A stretch of DNA of 64,000 nt from Rhodospirillales bacterium (GCA_947447625.1 CANFKS010000007.1:1-64000), one strand, 5' to 3'; shown: positions 18,537-29,146, counted from the first letter of the stretch. Translations and numbers: made by a program. The notes: generated by a model not told the origin, from the sequence alone.

Positions 18537-19385
18537 ATGGGGCAGGTGTCCGTGTTCGATGTTATCCGCTGGCTTGGCTGGACTCTGCTGGTGCTGGCGG
18601 CACTGTATGGTGCGGTGTGTGCGGGGTTGTACGGCTTGCAGCGCCGCATCATGTTCGTGAACGCTGGCACGCGGCCTGATCCGGTGGCCTTGGGGGTGAC
18701 GGGCGTCGAGGTGCTCGAGGTCAGGACCGCAGATGGATTGGTGCTGAACGCCTGGTTCCGCCCGCCGCCTTCCGGACCCGGTGTGGCGGGCGGGAGGGTT
18801 GCGTTGTTCCTGCATGGCAATGCCGGCACGATCGGCCATCGCGCCGGGCGGATCGCGCCCTTTGCGGCTGCCGGCTGGGGCGTGTTGCTGCTCGACTGGC
18901 GCGGCTATGGCGGCAATCCCGGGAATCCCTCCGAGGAGGGGTTGGCCCTCGATGCCCGCGCCGCCTACGAGTTGTTGCGCCTGCGCGGCTATGGCGCGGA
19001 TCGAATTGTCATATGGGGCGAATCGCTCGGCACTGCGTTGGCCGTGCGACTTGGCGGCGAGGTGCACGCCGCGGCCGTGGTGCTGGAGGCGCCGTTCACC
19101 AGCATGGTCGACATGGCGCATCGGCAATATCCTTTCGTGCCGGCGGATTGGTTGCTGCAGGATCGTCTGGAGAGCCTGCTGCGTATCCCCAGGGTTACCG
19201 CCCCGGTGCTGGTGATGCATGGTTCAGAGGACAGGCTGATCCCACCCGACATGGGCAGGGCGCTTGCAGCGGCGGCGCGGGATGGACGATTCGTGCTGAT
19301 CGAAGGCGCGACACACAACAATCTCGGCGAGTTCGGCGTGGTCGAAACCGGAGTGAACTTCGTGACACGAAAGACAAGACCATGA
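18537..19385 (+). CDS. Membrane-anchored alpha/beta hydrolase
   Basis: Start MGQVSVFDVIRWLGWTLLVLAALYGAVCAGLYGLQRR; 'LFLHGNAGTIGHRAGR', 'IWGESLGTALA', 'VMHGSEDRLIPP', 'GATHNNL'. Confidence 0.85.
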   Translation: MGQVSVFDVIRWLGWTLLVLAALYGAVCAGLYGLQRRIMFVNAGTRPDPVALGVTGVEVLEVRTADGLVLNAWFRPPPSGPGVAGGRVALFLHGNAGTIGHRAGRIAPFAAAGWGVLLLDWRGYGGNPGNPSEEGLALDARAAYELLRLRGYGADRIVIWGESLGTALAVRLGGEVHAAAVVLEAPFTSMVDMAHRQYPFVPADWLLQDRLESLLRIPRVTAPVLVMHGSEDRLIPPDMGRALAAAARDGRFVLIEGATHNNLGEFGVVETGVNFVTRKTRP

Positions 19386-20392
19386 GAGCCCGCGAACTTG
19401 GACTGGCCTGCGGACGGCTTACGCCTGGCGCACGGAACCTGATTTCCGACGTGCCAGGCGTGCGCGTCGGGCATATGACACTTGCAGAAGGGAATCTGCG
19501 CAGCGGCGTGACTGCCATTCTGCCGCATGATGGCGATGTGTTCCGGGACAAGCCGGTGGCGGCGGCCGATGTGCTGAACGGGTTCGGCAAATCGGTCGGG
19601 CTGATGCAGATCGAGGAACTCGGGCAACTCGAAACCCCGGTGCTGCTGACCAACACGCTCTCGGTCGGCACCTGCGCCAACGCTTTGATCCGCCGCGCGG
19701 TAGCCGCCAACCCCGAGATCGGGCGGCGCACATCGACAGTCAATGCGGTGGTTGGCGAATGCAATGACGGGCACCTCAACGACATCCAGGCGATGGCGAT
19801 CACCGAGGCGCACGCGTGTGCCGCGCTCGATGCGGCGGAGGTGGATTTTGCGGTGGGGGCGGTGGGCGCCGGAACCGGGATGAGTTGTTTCGGCTTCAAG
19901 GGCGGTATCGGCTCGGCCTCGCGGCAGATCAAGCTGGACGGGGCGATCCATCATCTCGGCGTCCTCGTGCTGGCCAATTTCGGCCGGGCAGGGGATCTGC
20001 GGCTGCCCGATGGACGGCGGATCGGGCCCGACGCGGCGACGAGCCCGGAGCGCGGCTCGGTCATCATCGTGATGGCGACCGACGTGCCGCTCGATCACCG
20101 CCAGTTGCGCCGTGTGATCCGCCGCGGCGGCGCGGGGCTCGCCTGGGCCGGCTCGTTCTGGGGCAATGGCAGCGGAGACCTCGCGATCGGCTTCACCACC
20201 GCCAACCGCATCGCCCATGGCGAGACCTCCCCCATCGTGAGCCACCGCATGCTCAACGAGAACCGCATCGACCGGATGTTCGAGGCCGCCGCCGAGGCGA
20301 CCTACGAGGCTGTGCTCGACGCCCTGGCCGCATCCCCCACCACCATCGGGCGGGACGGGCACAGCCGCATCGGGCTGAGGGACGTTCTCTAA
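19382..20392 (+). CDS. P1 family peptidase (DmpA/NylC-like N-terminal-nucleophile aminopeptidase)
   Basis: Start MRARELGLACGRLTPGARNLISDVPGVRVGHMTL; 'VNAVVGECNDGHLNDI', 'VGAGTGMSCFGFKGGIGSAS', Gly|Ser processing context 'ERGSVIIVMATDVPLDHRQLRR'. Confidence 0.88.
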   Translation: MRARELGLACGRLTPGARNLISDVPGVRVGHMTLAEGNLRSGVTAILPHDGDVFRDKPVAAADVLNGFGKSVGLMQIEELGQLETPVLLTNTLSVGTCANALIRRAVAANPEIGRRTSTVNAVVGECNDGHLNDIQAMAITEAHACAALDAAEVDFAVGAVGAGTGMSCFGFKGGIGSASRQIKLDGAIHHLGVLVLANFGRAGDLRLPDGRRIGPDAATSPERGSVIIVMATDVPLDHRQLRRVIRRGGAGLAWAGSFWGNGSGDLAIGFTTANRIAHGETSPIVSHRMLNENRIDRMFEAAAEATYEAVLDALAASPTTIGRDGHSRIGLRDVL

Positions 20393-23300
20393 CCCGGCAG
20401 AGTGTGCAGGCGCACACCTTCGACGGTGCGTTGCGCGATGTCGCACAAATGGCGGTGATGGGTCAGGTAGATCACCTGCCCGGCACTGGCCATGGCGCCG
20501 AGCAGGCGGAAGGTCTCCTCGGCGCGGAAATCGTCGAACGTCTCCATGATATCGTCCGCGATGAACGGAACAGCGGGCTGCTGGCGTGCGAACTCATGGT
20601 AGCCAGCGGCGCGCAGAGCCAAATAGAGCTGGAACCGGGTGCCTTTCGAAAGGTCTGACGCCAGCTTCGAGCCGCCATCGGCGCCGATGGCGACCAGCAC
20701 ATCCTCCTCTTTGTCCGGCTGCGTGGACAGACCGCGATAGGCCTCGCGCGTGATCAGGCGAAAGGCATCGGAGGCGCGAGCCATCATCGCGCTGCGGTGG
20801 GTGTCGCGATAGGCGCGCAACGCCATCTCGGCGGCGAGGATGCCGGCGCGCAGGCGAATATAGTGACGCGCCTTGTCCTCGATCTCCAGGACCACGGTGC
20901 GCCGCGCGACTTCGATCCGCGCCACTTCGTCATCGCCGCCGACGGCTTCGATCTGCTGGGCAGCGATTTCGTGAGCCGTATGCGCGTCGCGGCTCCGCGC
21001 CTCTTCGCCATCGAGGCGGCCGCGTAGGATGGCCAGTTCAGCTTCGATATCGGCGCGGCTGATGCCTGCGAGGGCGGCCTCGGCGGCGGCGATGCCGGGC
21101 AGGTCGAGGGCGATCAGGATCTCCTGTTCGGCGTCATGGGCATCTTTCTCCCACAGGGCCCGGCGCTCGGCCGCTGCGATGCGCGCGCTGGTCTCGATCA
21201 GTGTATCGACCGCAAAATGGGCGGTCATCACCGCTTTGCGGCGGTTGATGACATCGATGCGGGCCAGCAGACCGGCTTCATCCTGGCGGGATGTATTGAG
21301 TGCGGTTGCAAGGCGGGCGAGATGGTCCCGGGCGGTACGGGCGGCAGCGAGGCGGGTGGCGATCGCCTGGTCGGCGGTGTCGGTGTCGACAACGGTGATT
21401 TCGAGCCGGGCGGCGAGGGTGTGGACGGCTTCGGCGAAGCTGCTGCGGTCCGCCTCCATGTCGGCGATGCGATCGGCGAGGCCGGTTTTCTTCTGCACGA
21501 GGGGGCCGAGATCTTCGAGCTGGCGCAACAATTCGGCGGCCTCGCCTGGTGTGGGGAGCCGGCCGCTGGCGCCGATCCAACAGGCGGCGCAGGCGCTGGC
21601 CCAGGCGTGGTTCCAATCGGTCTCGTCCTGCATCGCCTCGCGCAAGGCAGCCTCGCGGCGGCCGATATCGCGCTGGCGGTCACGCAGGGCGGCATGGACG
21701 TCCTGCTCCTTCGCGTCGCGCTCGATGGCGGCCTGGGCGAGGCCGAGCAGGGTCTCCCAAGGGGCGCCGGGCGGTACTGGCAGGGCGGCGGCCAGCATCG
21801 CGGCCCGCAGCCGGTCGCGGGCGGCATCGGCGGCGGCGTGCGCGCAGAGGCCCTCCGCCTCGGCGGTGGTCACAGCGCGGGCAGCATCGAGTGTGGCGGC
21901 ACGGCGGTCGAACCATGCGGCGAGGCCGGCGGGCGTGGCGGGGCGCGGCAGCGCCGGGCCGCTGGCGGCAGCGTCGATTTCGGTCTGGATGGCAGCCTGC
22001 CGGATCAGGGTTTCAGCGCGCTTGATGCTGGCGCGGCCGAACTGGGCGGCCGTTTCGGCGAGGGCGGTCTCGGCGCCGTGCAGCCGTGCGAGATCGCCCT
22101 GGTGGCTGAGGCGGGCGGCCATCACGCCGTCATCTTGGCGCAAGCCGGCTTCGAAGCGCTCGGCGGTTTCGGTGTCGAGACGGCGGCGGTGCTCGGCCCA
22201 GAGCGCCTCGCGCCGGCCGCGCATCGCCGCCGCCTCGCCGTCGCTGACGAGCCCTGCGATGCGGGCTGTGGTGTCGATTTGGACGCGCAGGCGGGTCTGT
22301 TCGGCGTCGAGGCGTTCGATTTCGGCGTCGCGCAGCGCGATGTCGGCCTCGGCCTTGGCCAGGCGCGCGGCCCAGCCCTCGATTGCACCGGGCGGTGGGG
22401 GCATGATGGCGGAGAGGTCGGGCAGCCCGCCGGTCCAGGGGAGCAGCGTGGCGCAAGCTGCGGCGAGGATGTCGGTCCGCTGGGCGAGCGCGTCCCGCGC
22501 TGCCTCCTGGCGGCGGGCGTGATCCTGGGCGCGCAGCAAAGGCAGATCGGCCCGCAGCGCCGCCATCGCGTCATTCGTGCTGGCATCGCGCGCGCCTTCG
22601 GCCTCGGCCAGGGTCTCCCCGAGGATCGCGTGTTGGCGGATGGCTTCCTGGTGTTCGCGCCGTGCCGCGGCCAGGGCGGCGTCGATGCCGGAGCGGCGGG
22701 CGATGAGGCCGTGCAACGCCGCGATCAGGGCGGGTTTGAGAATAAGGCGCGCGGGGTCGATGTCGGCGGGCTGGTCGAGCCGGGCGAGGGCCGCGCCGAG
22801 CTTGACCTCGGTATCGCGCAGCTCGCGGCGCCGGTCCTCCAGATCGAGGCCAGCGGCGCGGTGGCGGGTGCGCTGGCGGTCGAACCCGCTAAACGCCGCC
22901 TCCTCGGCCAGGGCGGCCTCGTCGGGCACGATGCCGGCCCGCTCGGCCTCGATCCGCCCGATCGCCGCGCGCGCCGCCTGCAGCCCGGCGGCACCCTCGA
23001 TCTCCTGGCGCTGCAGCCCCGGCAGATCCGCAGCCCACCCCTCAGGCACCTCGGGCAGGCCAGCGAGCGGGGCAATGCGGGTGCGCAGATCCTGCAACGC
23101 GGCGAGCCGGGGCAGGGCGTTGAGCAGGCGCTGCAGCGAGTCTATCCGCGCCTTGGTCTTGCCGCTTGCGTCCAGCGCGGCGTCGTACTGGCGTGCCCAG
23201 CTATCGCGCGCCTCCACCAGGGCCGCGTATTTTGGGGCCAGCGTGTCGACCCGCTCGCGCTTGTCCTTCAGGGCAGCGAGTTCGTCGCGCAGTTTGGCGA

Positions 23301-23850
23301 GTTCGCTGGTGCGGGCGTAGGGCTTATGGATTTCGTCGGTTCTGATGCGGATCTGGTCCAGAATATGGCTCATCTCGGCGAGCCCTGCGGTAGCGGAGAA
23401 CAGGAGTTGGCCAAGGTCGCCCTTGCTGGCCAGGATGCTTTCGCCGCCCTGCTCCAGGGTGTCGTCGTCGAGGGAGAACATCGCCTGGTAGGCGGCGCGG
23501 TCGAGGGCGCGGAGGTCGGCAAGGATCACGCCTTCGGAGATCGGCTGATCGCCGGGGCCGAGCAGGCTGCGCTGGGTGCGCTTGATGCGGGTGATGCTGT
23601 GCATCCCGCCCTGGGTTTCCAGCACGGCGCCGATGCGCATCGTGGCGTAGGGGTGCAGGAAGTCATAGCGACTGCGCATTTCGATCCCATAGAGCAGGTC
23701 GAGAATGGCGGACAGGGTGGTCGATTTGCCCGCCTCGTTCGGCCCGTAGACGATGTGTAGATCGGGCTGCCCTGCGACGCGGGGGCCGAAATCGAGGCTG
23801 TGGTCGGTGAACTTTCCGTAACGTGTGAGATCGAGCCGCTGGAGCCGCAT
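20389..23850 (-). CDS. AAA-family ATPase, YhaN/SbcC-like coiled-coil
   Basis: Start MRLQRLDLTRYGKFTDHSLDFGP; Walker A 'VYGPNEAGKSTTLSAILDLLYGI', long coiled coil, C-terminal 'LSKGTRFQLYLALRAAGYHEFARQQPAVPFIADDIMETFDDFR'. Confidence 0.88.
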   Translation of the reverse strand: MRLQRLDLTRYGKFTDHSLDFGPRVAGQPDLHIVYGPNEAGKSTTLSAILDLLYGIEMRSRYDFLHPYATMRIGAVLETQGGMHSITRIKRTQRSLLGPGDQPISEGVILADLRALDRAAYQAMFSLDDDTLEQGGESILASKGDLGQLLFSATAGLAEMSHILDQIRIRTDEIHKPYARTSELAKLRDELAALKDKRERVDTLAPKYAALVEARDSWARQYDAALDASGKTKARIDSLQRLLNALPRLAALQDLRTRIAPLAGLPEVPEGWAADLPGLQRQEIEGAAGLQAARAAIGRIEAERAGIVPDEAALAEEAAFSGFDRQRTRHRAAGLDLEDRRRELRDTEVKLGAALARLDQPADIDPARLILKPALIAALHGLIARRSGIDAALAAARREHQEAIRQHAILGETLAEAEGARDASTNDAMAALRADLPLLRAQDHARRQEAARDALAQRTDILAAACATLLPWTGGLPDLSAIMPPPPGAIEGWAARLAKAEADIALRDAEIERLDAEQTRLRVQIDTTARIAGLVSDGEAAAMRGRREALWAEHRRRLDTETAERFEAGLRQDDGVMAARLSHQGDLARLHGAETALAETAAQFGRASIKRAETLIRQAAIQTEIDAAASGPALPRPATPAGLAAWFDRRAATLDAARAVTTAEAEGLCAHAAADAARDRLRAAMLAAALPVPPGAPWETLLGLAQAAIERDAKEQDVHAALRDRQRDIGRREAALREAMQDETDWNHAWASACAACWIGASGRLPTPGEAAELLRQLEDLGPLVQKKTGLADRIADMEADRSSFAEAVHTLAARLEITVVDTDTADQAIATRLAAARTARDHLARLATALNTSRQDEAGLLARIDVINRRKAVMTAHFAVDTLIETSARIAAAERRALWEKDAHDAEQEILIALDLPGIAAAEAALAGISRADIEAELAILRGRLDGEEARSRDAHTAHEIAAQQIEAVGGDDEVARIEVARRTVVLEIEDKARHYIRLRAGILAAEMALRAYRDTHRSAMMARASDAFRLITREAYRGLSTQPDKEEDVLVAIGADGGSKLASDLSKGTRFQLYLALRAAGYHEFARQQPAVPFIADDIMETFDDFRAEETFRLLGAMASAGQVIYLTHHRHLCDIAQRTVEGVRLHTLPG

Positions 23851-25130
23851 CAGGCTTCTCCTGTCGTGCGGGTGAGCAGGCGGGCCAGCACGTCCTCCAC
23901 CCCCTCGCGCGCCAGATCGGCAATGCACCCGGTAAAGGCGGCCTCGTCGGTGCCGAACAGGGCGCGGCATTCGCCCGGCAACTGGGCACGCAAGGCGGAG
24001 GCTATGGCCTCGATTTCGCTGCTGAAGCCCGCGCCCGACAAAATATCGGCATCGATCAGGCGGCGCAGTTCCGCCAAGGGCGCCCCGTCCTCTCGGGCGT
24101 CCCCTCGGGCACGCTCTGCCATGGGCGCGGTGCAGGCAACCTCGATGCCCTCGATCCAGGTTCGCCCTCGCACCGAGGCGGCCTCGGCGGCCTGTTCGTG
24201 CAGCAGGTCCGCATCGCGGCGCACCCGCCAGTGCAGCGGCGTCGCGCCCTCAAGGCGCAGGCGGGCGATGGCGTGGGTGGATGTGAGGTCAGCCCTCAGC
24301 CGCTCCAGCGCAGATCCGATCGCCGCCGGGATCGCGCGCCAATCCTCGATCCCGCCGATATCGACGCCCACGCGCTCGAACCGGGCAATGTGGGTGAAGC
24401 GCTCCTCGATCTCGATACGGCCATCGTCATGCACCGTCACCAGGCTGGCCGACTTGGCACCAGCCTCGTTGATGTCGCGGCCCTGCGGCATGCCCGGCAT
24501 CACCACGGCGCAGGCCCCTTCGAACACCCGGCGGCTGTGGATGTGGCCGAGCGCCCAGTAGCGAAAGCCGGAGCGCTGCAGGTCCACCAGCCGGCACGGC
24601 GCATAGGCGTCATGCCCGGGCGAGCCGTCGAGGCTGGTGTGCATCAGGCCGATATTCACGGCGCCCTCAACCGGCTGCTTGTATTTCGGCAACAGGCTGT
24701 CCGGGGCGCTCGGCTGGGCGAAACTCAACCCATGGATCACGATCGGCCGCGCGCCGTCCGGGATTGCGATCGCCTCCGCGCGGCCCGAAAATACCGTAAC
24801 GCTGTCGGGAAAGGTGAACTCCCGCGTGATCCGCGACAGCGCATCATGATTGCCGCGGATGATGAACACCCGGATGCCGGCCTCATGCAGGCGGCGGATC
24901 TGCGCGGAGAGGAAGCGCGCCGTCTTCATCGAAGTCTGCTCGCCGTCGTACAGATCGCCGGCCAGCAGCAGCGCATCCACACCCTCGTCGAGGCACAATT
25001 GCACAATGCCGGTAAACGCCTCGCGCGTCGCATTGCCGATCAGGGCGGCGAGGTCGGCATCGCGCAGGGCCAGCGAACGCAGCGGCGAATCGAGATGAAT
25101 ATCCGCCGCATGAACGAACCTGAATGCCAT
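23850..25130 (-). CDS. DNA repair exonuclease / metallophosphoesterase (YhaO/SbcD-like)
   Basis: 426 aa; 'FVHAADIHLDSPLRSL', 'DALLLAGDLYDGE', 'IRGNHDALS', 'GLMHTSLDG', 'WALGHIHSR'. Confidence 0.9.
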   Translation of the reverse strand: MAFRFVHAADIHLDSPLRSLALRDADLAALIGNATREAFTGIVQLCLDEGVDALLLAGDLYDGEQTSMKTARFLSAQIRRLHEAGIRVFIIRGNHDALSRITREFTFPDSVTVFSGRAEAIAIPDGARPIVIHGLSFAQPSAPDSLLPKYKQPVEGAVNIGLMHTSLDGSPGHDAYAPCRLVDLQRSGFRYWALGHIHSRRVFEGACAVVMPGMPQGRDINEAGAKSASLVTVHDDGRIEIEERFTHIARFERVGVDIGGIEDWRAIPAAIGSALERLRADLTSTHAIARLRLEGATPLHWRVRRDADLLHEQAAEAASVRGRTWIEGIEVACTAPMAERARGDAREDGAPLAELRRLIDADILSGAGFSSEIEAIASALRAQLPGECRALFGTDEAAFTGCIADLAREGVEDVLARLLTRTTGEA

Positions 25131-25252
25131 CGCGCGACTCCGAGCCCTGAGCGTGACCCCTTCTCTACCCCGGCCGGGGCGGCGGGGCCATCATAAGCAG
25201 GTGGGAAATCGATCCGAAACGCAAGGAAAGCGATTGTGCCCCTCCCAGCCGC

Positions 25253-26779
25253 TTACCCTCGTGCCCCGATCTCCTGCCTGCGCCGTGCGCCGAAGGCTTC
25301 GAGCGCCTCCTCGATGCCGGGGTCGATCGGCGGTTTCTCGTAGGCGTCAAGCATGGTTTTGTAGATGGTGTTGGCGCGCTGGGTGGCGTCCTGGCTGCCC
25401 GCGAGTTGCCAGGTCTCGAAATTGCGCCAATCCGACAGCAGCGGCGTGTAGTGCTCGGTTTCGTAACGCCGCTGGGTGTGGGCGGTGCCGAAGAAATGCC
25501 CACCGGCGCCGGCCTCCTTCATGGCCTCCAGCCCCAGCGCATCCTCGGTGACCTCCATCGGCTCCATCGTTTTGACCAGGAGCTGGATCATTTCGGCATC
25601 CACGATCATCTTCTCGAACGATGCCACAAGCCCGCCTTCGAGCCAGCCGACGCCGTGATGCATGAAGTGGGTGCGGCCGAGCACCGAACTCCACAGCGCC
25701 ATTTGCGACTCGTAGGCGGCCTGGGCATCGACCGCATTTGAGGCGTTGACGTTGCTGGAGCGGTAGGGGATGCCATAGCGACGGGTGAGTTGCCCCGTCA
25801 CCATTGCGCCCTTCGCATACTCCGGCGTGCCGAACGCGGGCGCCCCAGTGCGCATGTCCACGTTCGAGGTGAAACCGCCATACATCACGGGCGCGCCGGC
25901 GCGGACGAGTTGCACCAGCGCGATCCCGGCCAGCGCCTCGGCGTTCTGCTGCGCGAGCGCGCCGGCGAGTGATATCGGGGCCATCGCGCCCGCGAGCGTG
26001 AAGGGTGTCACGATCGTGGCCTGCCCGGCGGCGGCGCAGGCCATCAGCCCTTCGGCCATCGGGCCATCGACCAGCAGCGGCGAATTGGTGTTGATGACGG
26101 TGCTGAGCGAGGGGGTGCGCGCCAGTTCGGCGCGATCGACGCCGCGGGCGATGCAGACCAGATCCACCGCGTCGTTGAACCGCTCGGCGCCTATGGCGGA
26201 GGCGCCGAACACCTTGTCGGTCAATGTGAGCAGATCGAACACCGTGTCGAGATGACGCGTTTCGGCGTCAAGATCGATCGCGGCGACGGCGGGGCCGACG
26301 CTGTGGACGCAGTTGAGGCTCTGCACGAGGCGGATGAAATTGCGCGAATCCTTCTGCGAGCCCGGCCGGCGCCCGCCGTCGAGATCGGAGCAATTGGGCG
26401 GGCCGCCGACGGTGGCAAAGGCGAGATAGTCATCGCCGACGACGATGTTGTGCGCCGGATTGCGGCTGTGCAGGGTGAAGCGAGGCGGCACGGTGGTCAG
26501 CGCCTGCGCAATGATCTCGCGACCGATCCGCACGTTCTGGCCTTCGCCGACGATGGCGCCGGCATGGCGCAACAGGTCGATCGCTGTTTGGTTCTGGATG
26601 CGCAGGCCGATCTCCTCCAGCACGCGCAGGCTGGCGTCATGGATCATTTCCAACTCGTCCGCACTCACCACCTCGGCCGCCGGCAGCCGGTGGCGCGGTT
26701 GTTTGAACGGCAATTGGTGCAGCCGATCCGCCACTCGGCGCGGACGGCGGCCGGCCCGTTCCCGCGGGGGGGAACTCAC
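25253..26779 (-). CDS. Trimethylamine methyltransferase (MttB) family protein, non-pyrrolysine type
   Basis: 508 aa without in-frame TAG; shares long blocks with 38650..40194 ('APVMYGGFTSNVDM..GAPAFGTPEY', 'RRYGIPYRSSNV', 'GGHFFGTAHTQ.RY'). 4-bp overlap with upstream M20 gene. Confidence 0.9.
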   Translation of the reverse strand: MSSPPRERAGRRPRRVADRLHQLPFKQPRHRLPAAEVVSADELEMIHDASLRVLEEIGLRIQNQTAIDLLRHAGAIVGEGQNVRIGREIIAQALTTVPPRFTLHSRNPAHNIVVGDDYLAFATVGGPPNCSDLDGGRRPGSQKDSRNFIRLVQSLNCVHSVGPAVAAIDLDAETRHLDTVFDLLTLTDKVFGASAIGAERFNDAVDLVCIARGVDRAELARTPSLSTVINTNSPLLVDGPMAEGLMACAAAGQATIVTPFTLAGAMAPISLAGALAQQNAEALAGIALVQLVRAGAPVMYGGFTSNVDMRTGAPAFGTPEYAKGAMVTGQLTRRYGIPYRSSNVNASNAVDAQAAYESQMALWSSVLGRTHFMHHGVGWLEGGLVASFEKMIVDAEMIQLLVKTMEPMEVTEDALGLEAMKEAGAGGHFFGTAHTQRRYETEHYTPLLSDWRNFETWQLAGSQDATQRANTIYKTMLDAYEKPPIDPGIEEALEAFGARRRQEIGARG

Positions 26780-28011
26780 GACGCCAGCGCGTCGGCGAGC
26801 GTGAGTGCCACCACCTCGGCCGCACGGTGCAGGTCGGCGAGCGGCACACGCTCATCGGCGCGGTGGGCGTTGGCTTCCTCGATGCTGCGCGGCCCGGCGC
26901 CATAGAGGATCACCGGCACACCGGCCGCCGCGTAATGCCGCGCATCCGTGTAGAGCGGCACGCCACCGGCCGCGATGGTCTCGCCCATCACGTGGCTGGC
27001 ATGGGCGCAGAGCAGGTCGGTGAACGCCTGTCCCCCGGGCAGCGGCATCAGGGGTGTGGCCAGCAGCAGGCGCCGGACCTCGACTTTCGCTTCGGGGCAG
27101 GCGAGGCCAGCGAGGGCGATCACGTCGCGCAGTTCGGCCTCCACCTGCTCCGCCCGCTCTTCCGGCACGATGCGGCGGTCGAGGCGGAAGACGATGCGAT
27201 CCGGCACCACGTTGGTGTTGATGCCGCCCGAGATCAGCCCGATGGTCAGTTGCGGCGCGCCGATGCCGGGGATGGACGAGGCCCGCACCGCGAGATTGCC
27301 GCGCCAGGCATAGAGAGCAGCGAGGATGGCGGTACTGGCCTCCAGCGCATCGATCCCGGTAAAGGGCCGCGCCGCATGGGCCGACCGGCCGGTGACTTCG
27401 ACTTCGAGATGCAGGCAGCCGTTATGCGCCTGGGTGACGCCGTAGGAGAACCCGGCGCAGAGCGCGAGGTCGGGCTTGCTGATGCCTTCCGACAGCAGCC
27501 AGGCCGGACCCAGTTCGCCGCCGGTTTCCTCGTCATAGGTGATGTGCAACTCGACGGTGCCGCGCGTCGGCTGGGCGGCATGATCGAGTGCCAGCATGGC
27601 GAAGGCGTAGGTCGAGATGTCGGATTTGGACACCGCAGCACCGCGCCCATAGAGCCAGCCGTCGCGGATTTCCCCGCCGTAGGGGTCTGTCGTCCAGCCC
27701 TCGCCGGGCGGCACCACGTCACCATGCGCGTTGAGCGCAATCACCGGGCCCTCGCCGTAGCAGCGCCGCACCACAAGGTTGGTGACGCTCACCATGCCGT
27801 GCGCCTTCACCAATGCATCCGGCACCACATGACGCTCCACCTCGAAGCCCATCGCCTCCAGCAGCCCGGCGGTGATGCCAGCGTGGCGCGCGCAGTCGCC
27901 GGCGGGGTTGTCGGACGGAATGCGCACGACGGCGGCGAGCAGGTCGGTCATCGCCTGGCGCCGTGCGGCCAGAAAACTGCGAATTGCGGGGCGGTCGGTC
28001 GGGGTCATGGC
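26776..28011 (-). CDS. M20 family metallopeptidase/amidohydrolase (ArgE/DapE/carboxypeptidase-like)
   Basis: '[43 protein letters not shown]', '[13 protein letters not shown]', '[20 protein letters not shown]'. Start probably [12 protein letters not shown]; the ORF extends to 28038. Confidence 0.87.
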   Translation of the reverse strand, partial: AMTPTDRPAIRSFLAARRQAMTDLLAAVVRIPSDNPAGDCARHAGITAGLLEAMGFEVERHVVPDALVKAHGMVSVTNLVVRRCYGEGPVIALNAHGDVVPPGEGWTTDPYGGEIRDGWLYGRGAAVSKSDISTYAFAMLALDHAAQPTRGTVELHITYDEETGGELGPAWLLSEGISKPDLALCAGFSYGVTQAHNGCLHLEVEVTGRSAHAARPFTGIDALEASTAILAALYAWRGNLAVRASSIPGIGAPQLTIGLISGGINTNVVPDRIVFRLDRRIVPEERAEQVEAELRDVIALAGLACPEAKVEVRRLLLATPLMPLPGGQAFTDLLCAHASHVMGETIAAGGVPLYTDARHYAAAGVPVILYGAGPRSIEEANAHRADERVPLADLHRAAEVVALTLADALAS

Positions 28012-28135
28012 GGTCTGTCCTGCTCTGCTCTCGGGCATGCATGGCAGCGCGGACGCGATGCTGCGTCAACCACCCGTGTCAGCCGCCGCGCGGGATGCCA
28101 CAATGCGGAGCGTTCAATCATCAGGGGAGGCTCAC

Positions 28136-28894
28136 ATGAGCGGAAACGGCAAGGTTGCATTGATCACCGGCGCTGGCAGCGGCGTTGGCCGGGAGTCGGC
28201 GCTTGCGCTGGCGGCGGCGGGCTATTCGGTGGTGCTGGCGGGGCGGCGGGGCGATGCGCTGGGCGAAACCATCGGCCTTGCGGGCCCGGCCGGGGCCGCC
28301 ATGCTGGCGGTGCCGACCGATGTGACGGACCCTGCGGCCGTCGCCGCCCTGTTCGCCGCCATCAAGGCGAAGTTCGGCCGCCTCGATGTCGTGTTCAATA
28401 ATGCCGGCGGCAATGTGCCCGCCACCAATTTCGGGGATTTCACCTGGGAGCAGTGGACGCAGGTGGTGGCCGTCAACCTCAACGGCTGCTTCCTTATCGC
28501 CAATGCTGCCTTTCGCATGATGCGGGACCAGTCGCCGCAGGGCGGGCGGATCATCAACAACGGCTCGATCTCGGCCCATACGCCGCGTCCGGGTTCGGCG
28601 GCCTATACTTCGACCAAGCACGCCATCACCGGGTTGACCAAGGCGATCGCGCTCGACGGGCGGCAGTTCGATATCGCCTGCGGGCAGATCGATATCGGCA
28701 ATGCGGCGACGCCGATGACGGCACGGATGGCCAAGGGCGTGCCGCAGCCGGATGGCACGACGCGGGTCGAACCGACGATGGATGTCTCTGCGGTCGGCAA
28801 GACGATCCTTTATATGGCGGACCTGCCGGCTGATGCGAATGCGCTGTTCGTCACCGTGATGGCGACGAAGATGCCGTTTGTTGGGCGGGGGTGA
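28136..28894 (+). CDS. SDR-family NAD(P)-dependent oxidoreductase
   Basis: Start [25 protein letters not shown]; '[11 protein letters not shown]', '[18 protein letters not shown]'. Confidence 0.9.
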   Translation: MSGNGKVALITGAGSGVGRESALALAAAGYSVVLAGRRGDALGETIGLAGPAGAAMLAVPTDVTDPAAVAALFAAIKAKFGRLDVVFNNAGGNVPATNFGDFTWEQWTQVVAVNLNGCFLIANAAFRMMRDQSPQGGRIINNGSISAHTPRPGSAAYTSTKHAITGLTKAIALDGRQFDIACGQIDIGNAATPMTARMAKGVPQPDGTTRVEPTMDVSAVGKTILYMADLPADANALFVTVMATKMPFVGRG

Positions 28895-28910
28895 CGGGAA
28901 GGAAGCGGTC

Positions 28911-28928
28911 GCTTTTTTGGAAAAAAGC
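28911..28928. repeat. T/A-rich hairpin (terminator-like), family B
   Basis: gctttttt-gg-aaaaaagc just after the SDR stop; followed by ctctgcaaaaaactttg. Confidence 0.55.
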
Positions 28929-28951
28929 TCTGCAAAAAACTTTGCTCCCTT

Positions 28952-29057
28952 GAGCCTGATGACGTTTGGCGGAACCGCCAAAAAATCTGAATCGGGGGAT
29001 CAAACAAAGAGTTTAGAGTGGGATGTCTTCGTCTATCAGAAGGCATCCCACTCTAAG
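28952..29057 (+). repeat. Dispersed intergenic palindromic repeat, family A, copy 1
   Basis: gagcctgatgacgtttggcggaaccgccaaaaa...aacaaagagtttagagtgggatgtcttcgtctatcagaaggcatcccactctaa; two potential stem-loops. Confidence 0.8.
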
Positions 29058-29146
29058 GTCCTGCGACCGGGCGAAGGACGAAGCCAAAAATCTGTGGTGG
29101 CTTCGCCCCTCTCCACCCCGAAAAGCTTATCAGATAAAGTTTTTTT

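Noticed and set aside
21136-23760. 874-aa plus-strand ORF
   Set aside because: Antisense to the YhaN-like ATPase; compositionally biased, no motif.
20389-25130. Dedicated anti-phage defence system built on the YhaN/YhaO pair
   Set aside because: No accompanying defence genes or mobile context; a repair role is equally likely, so it is only listed as a low-interest finding.
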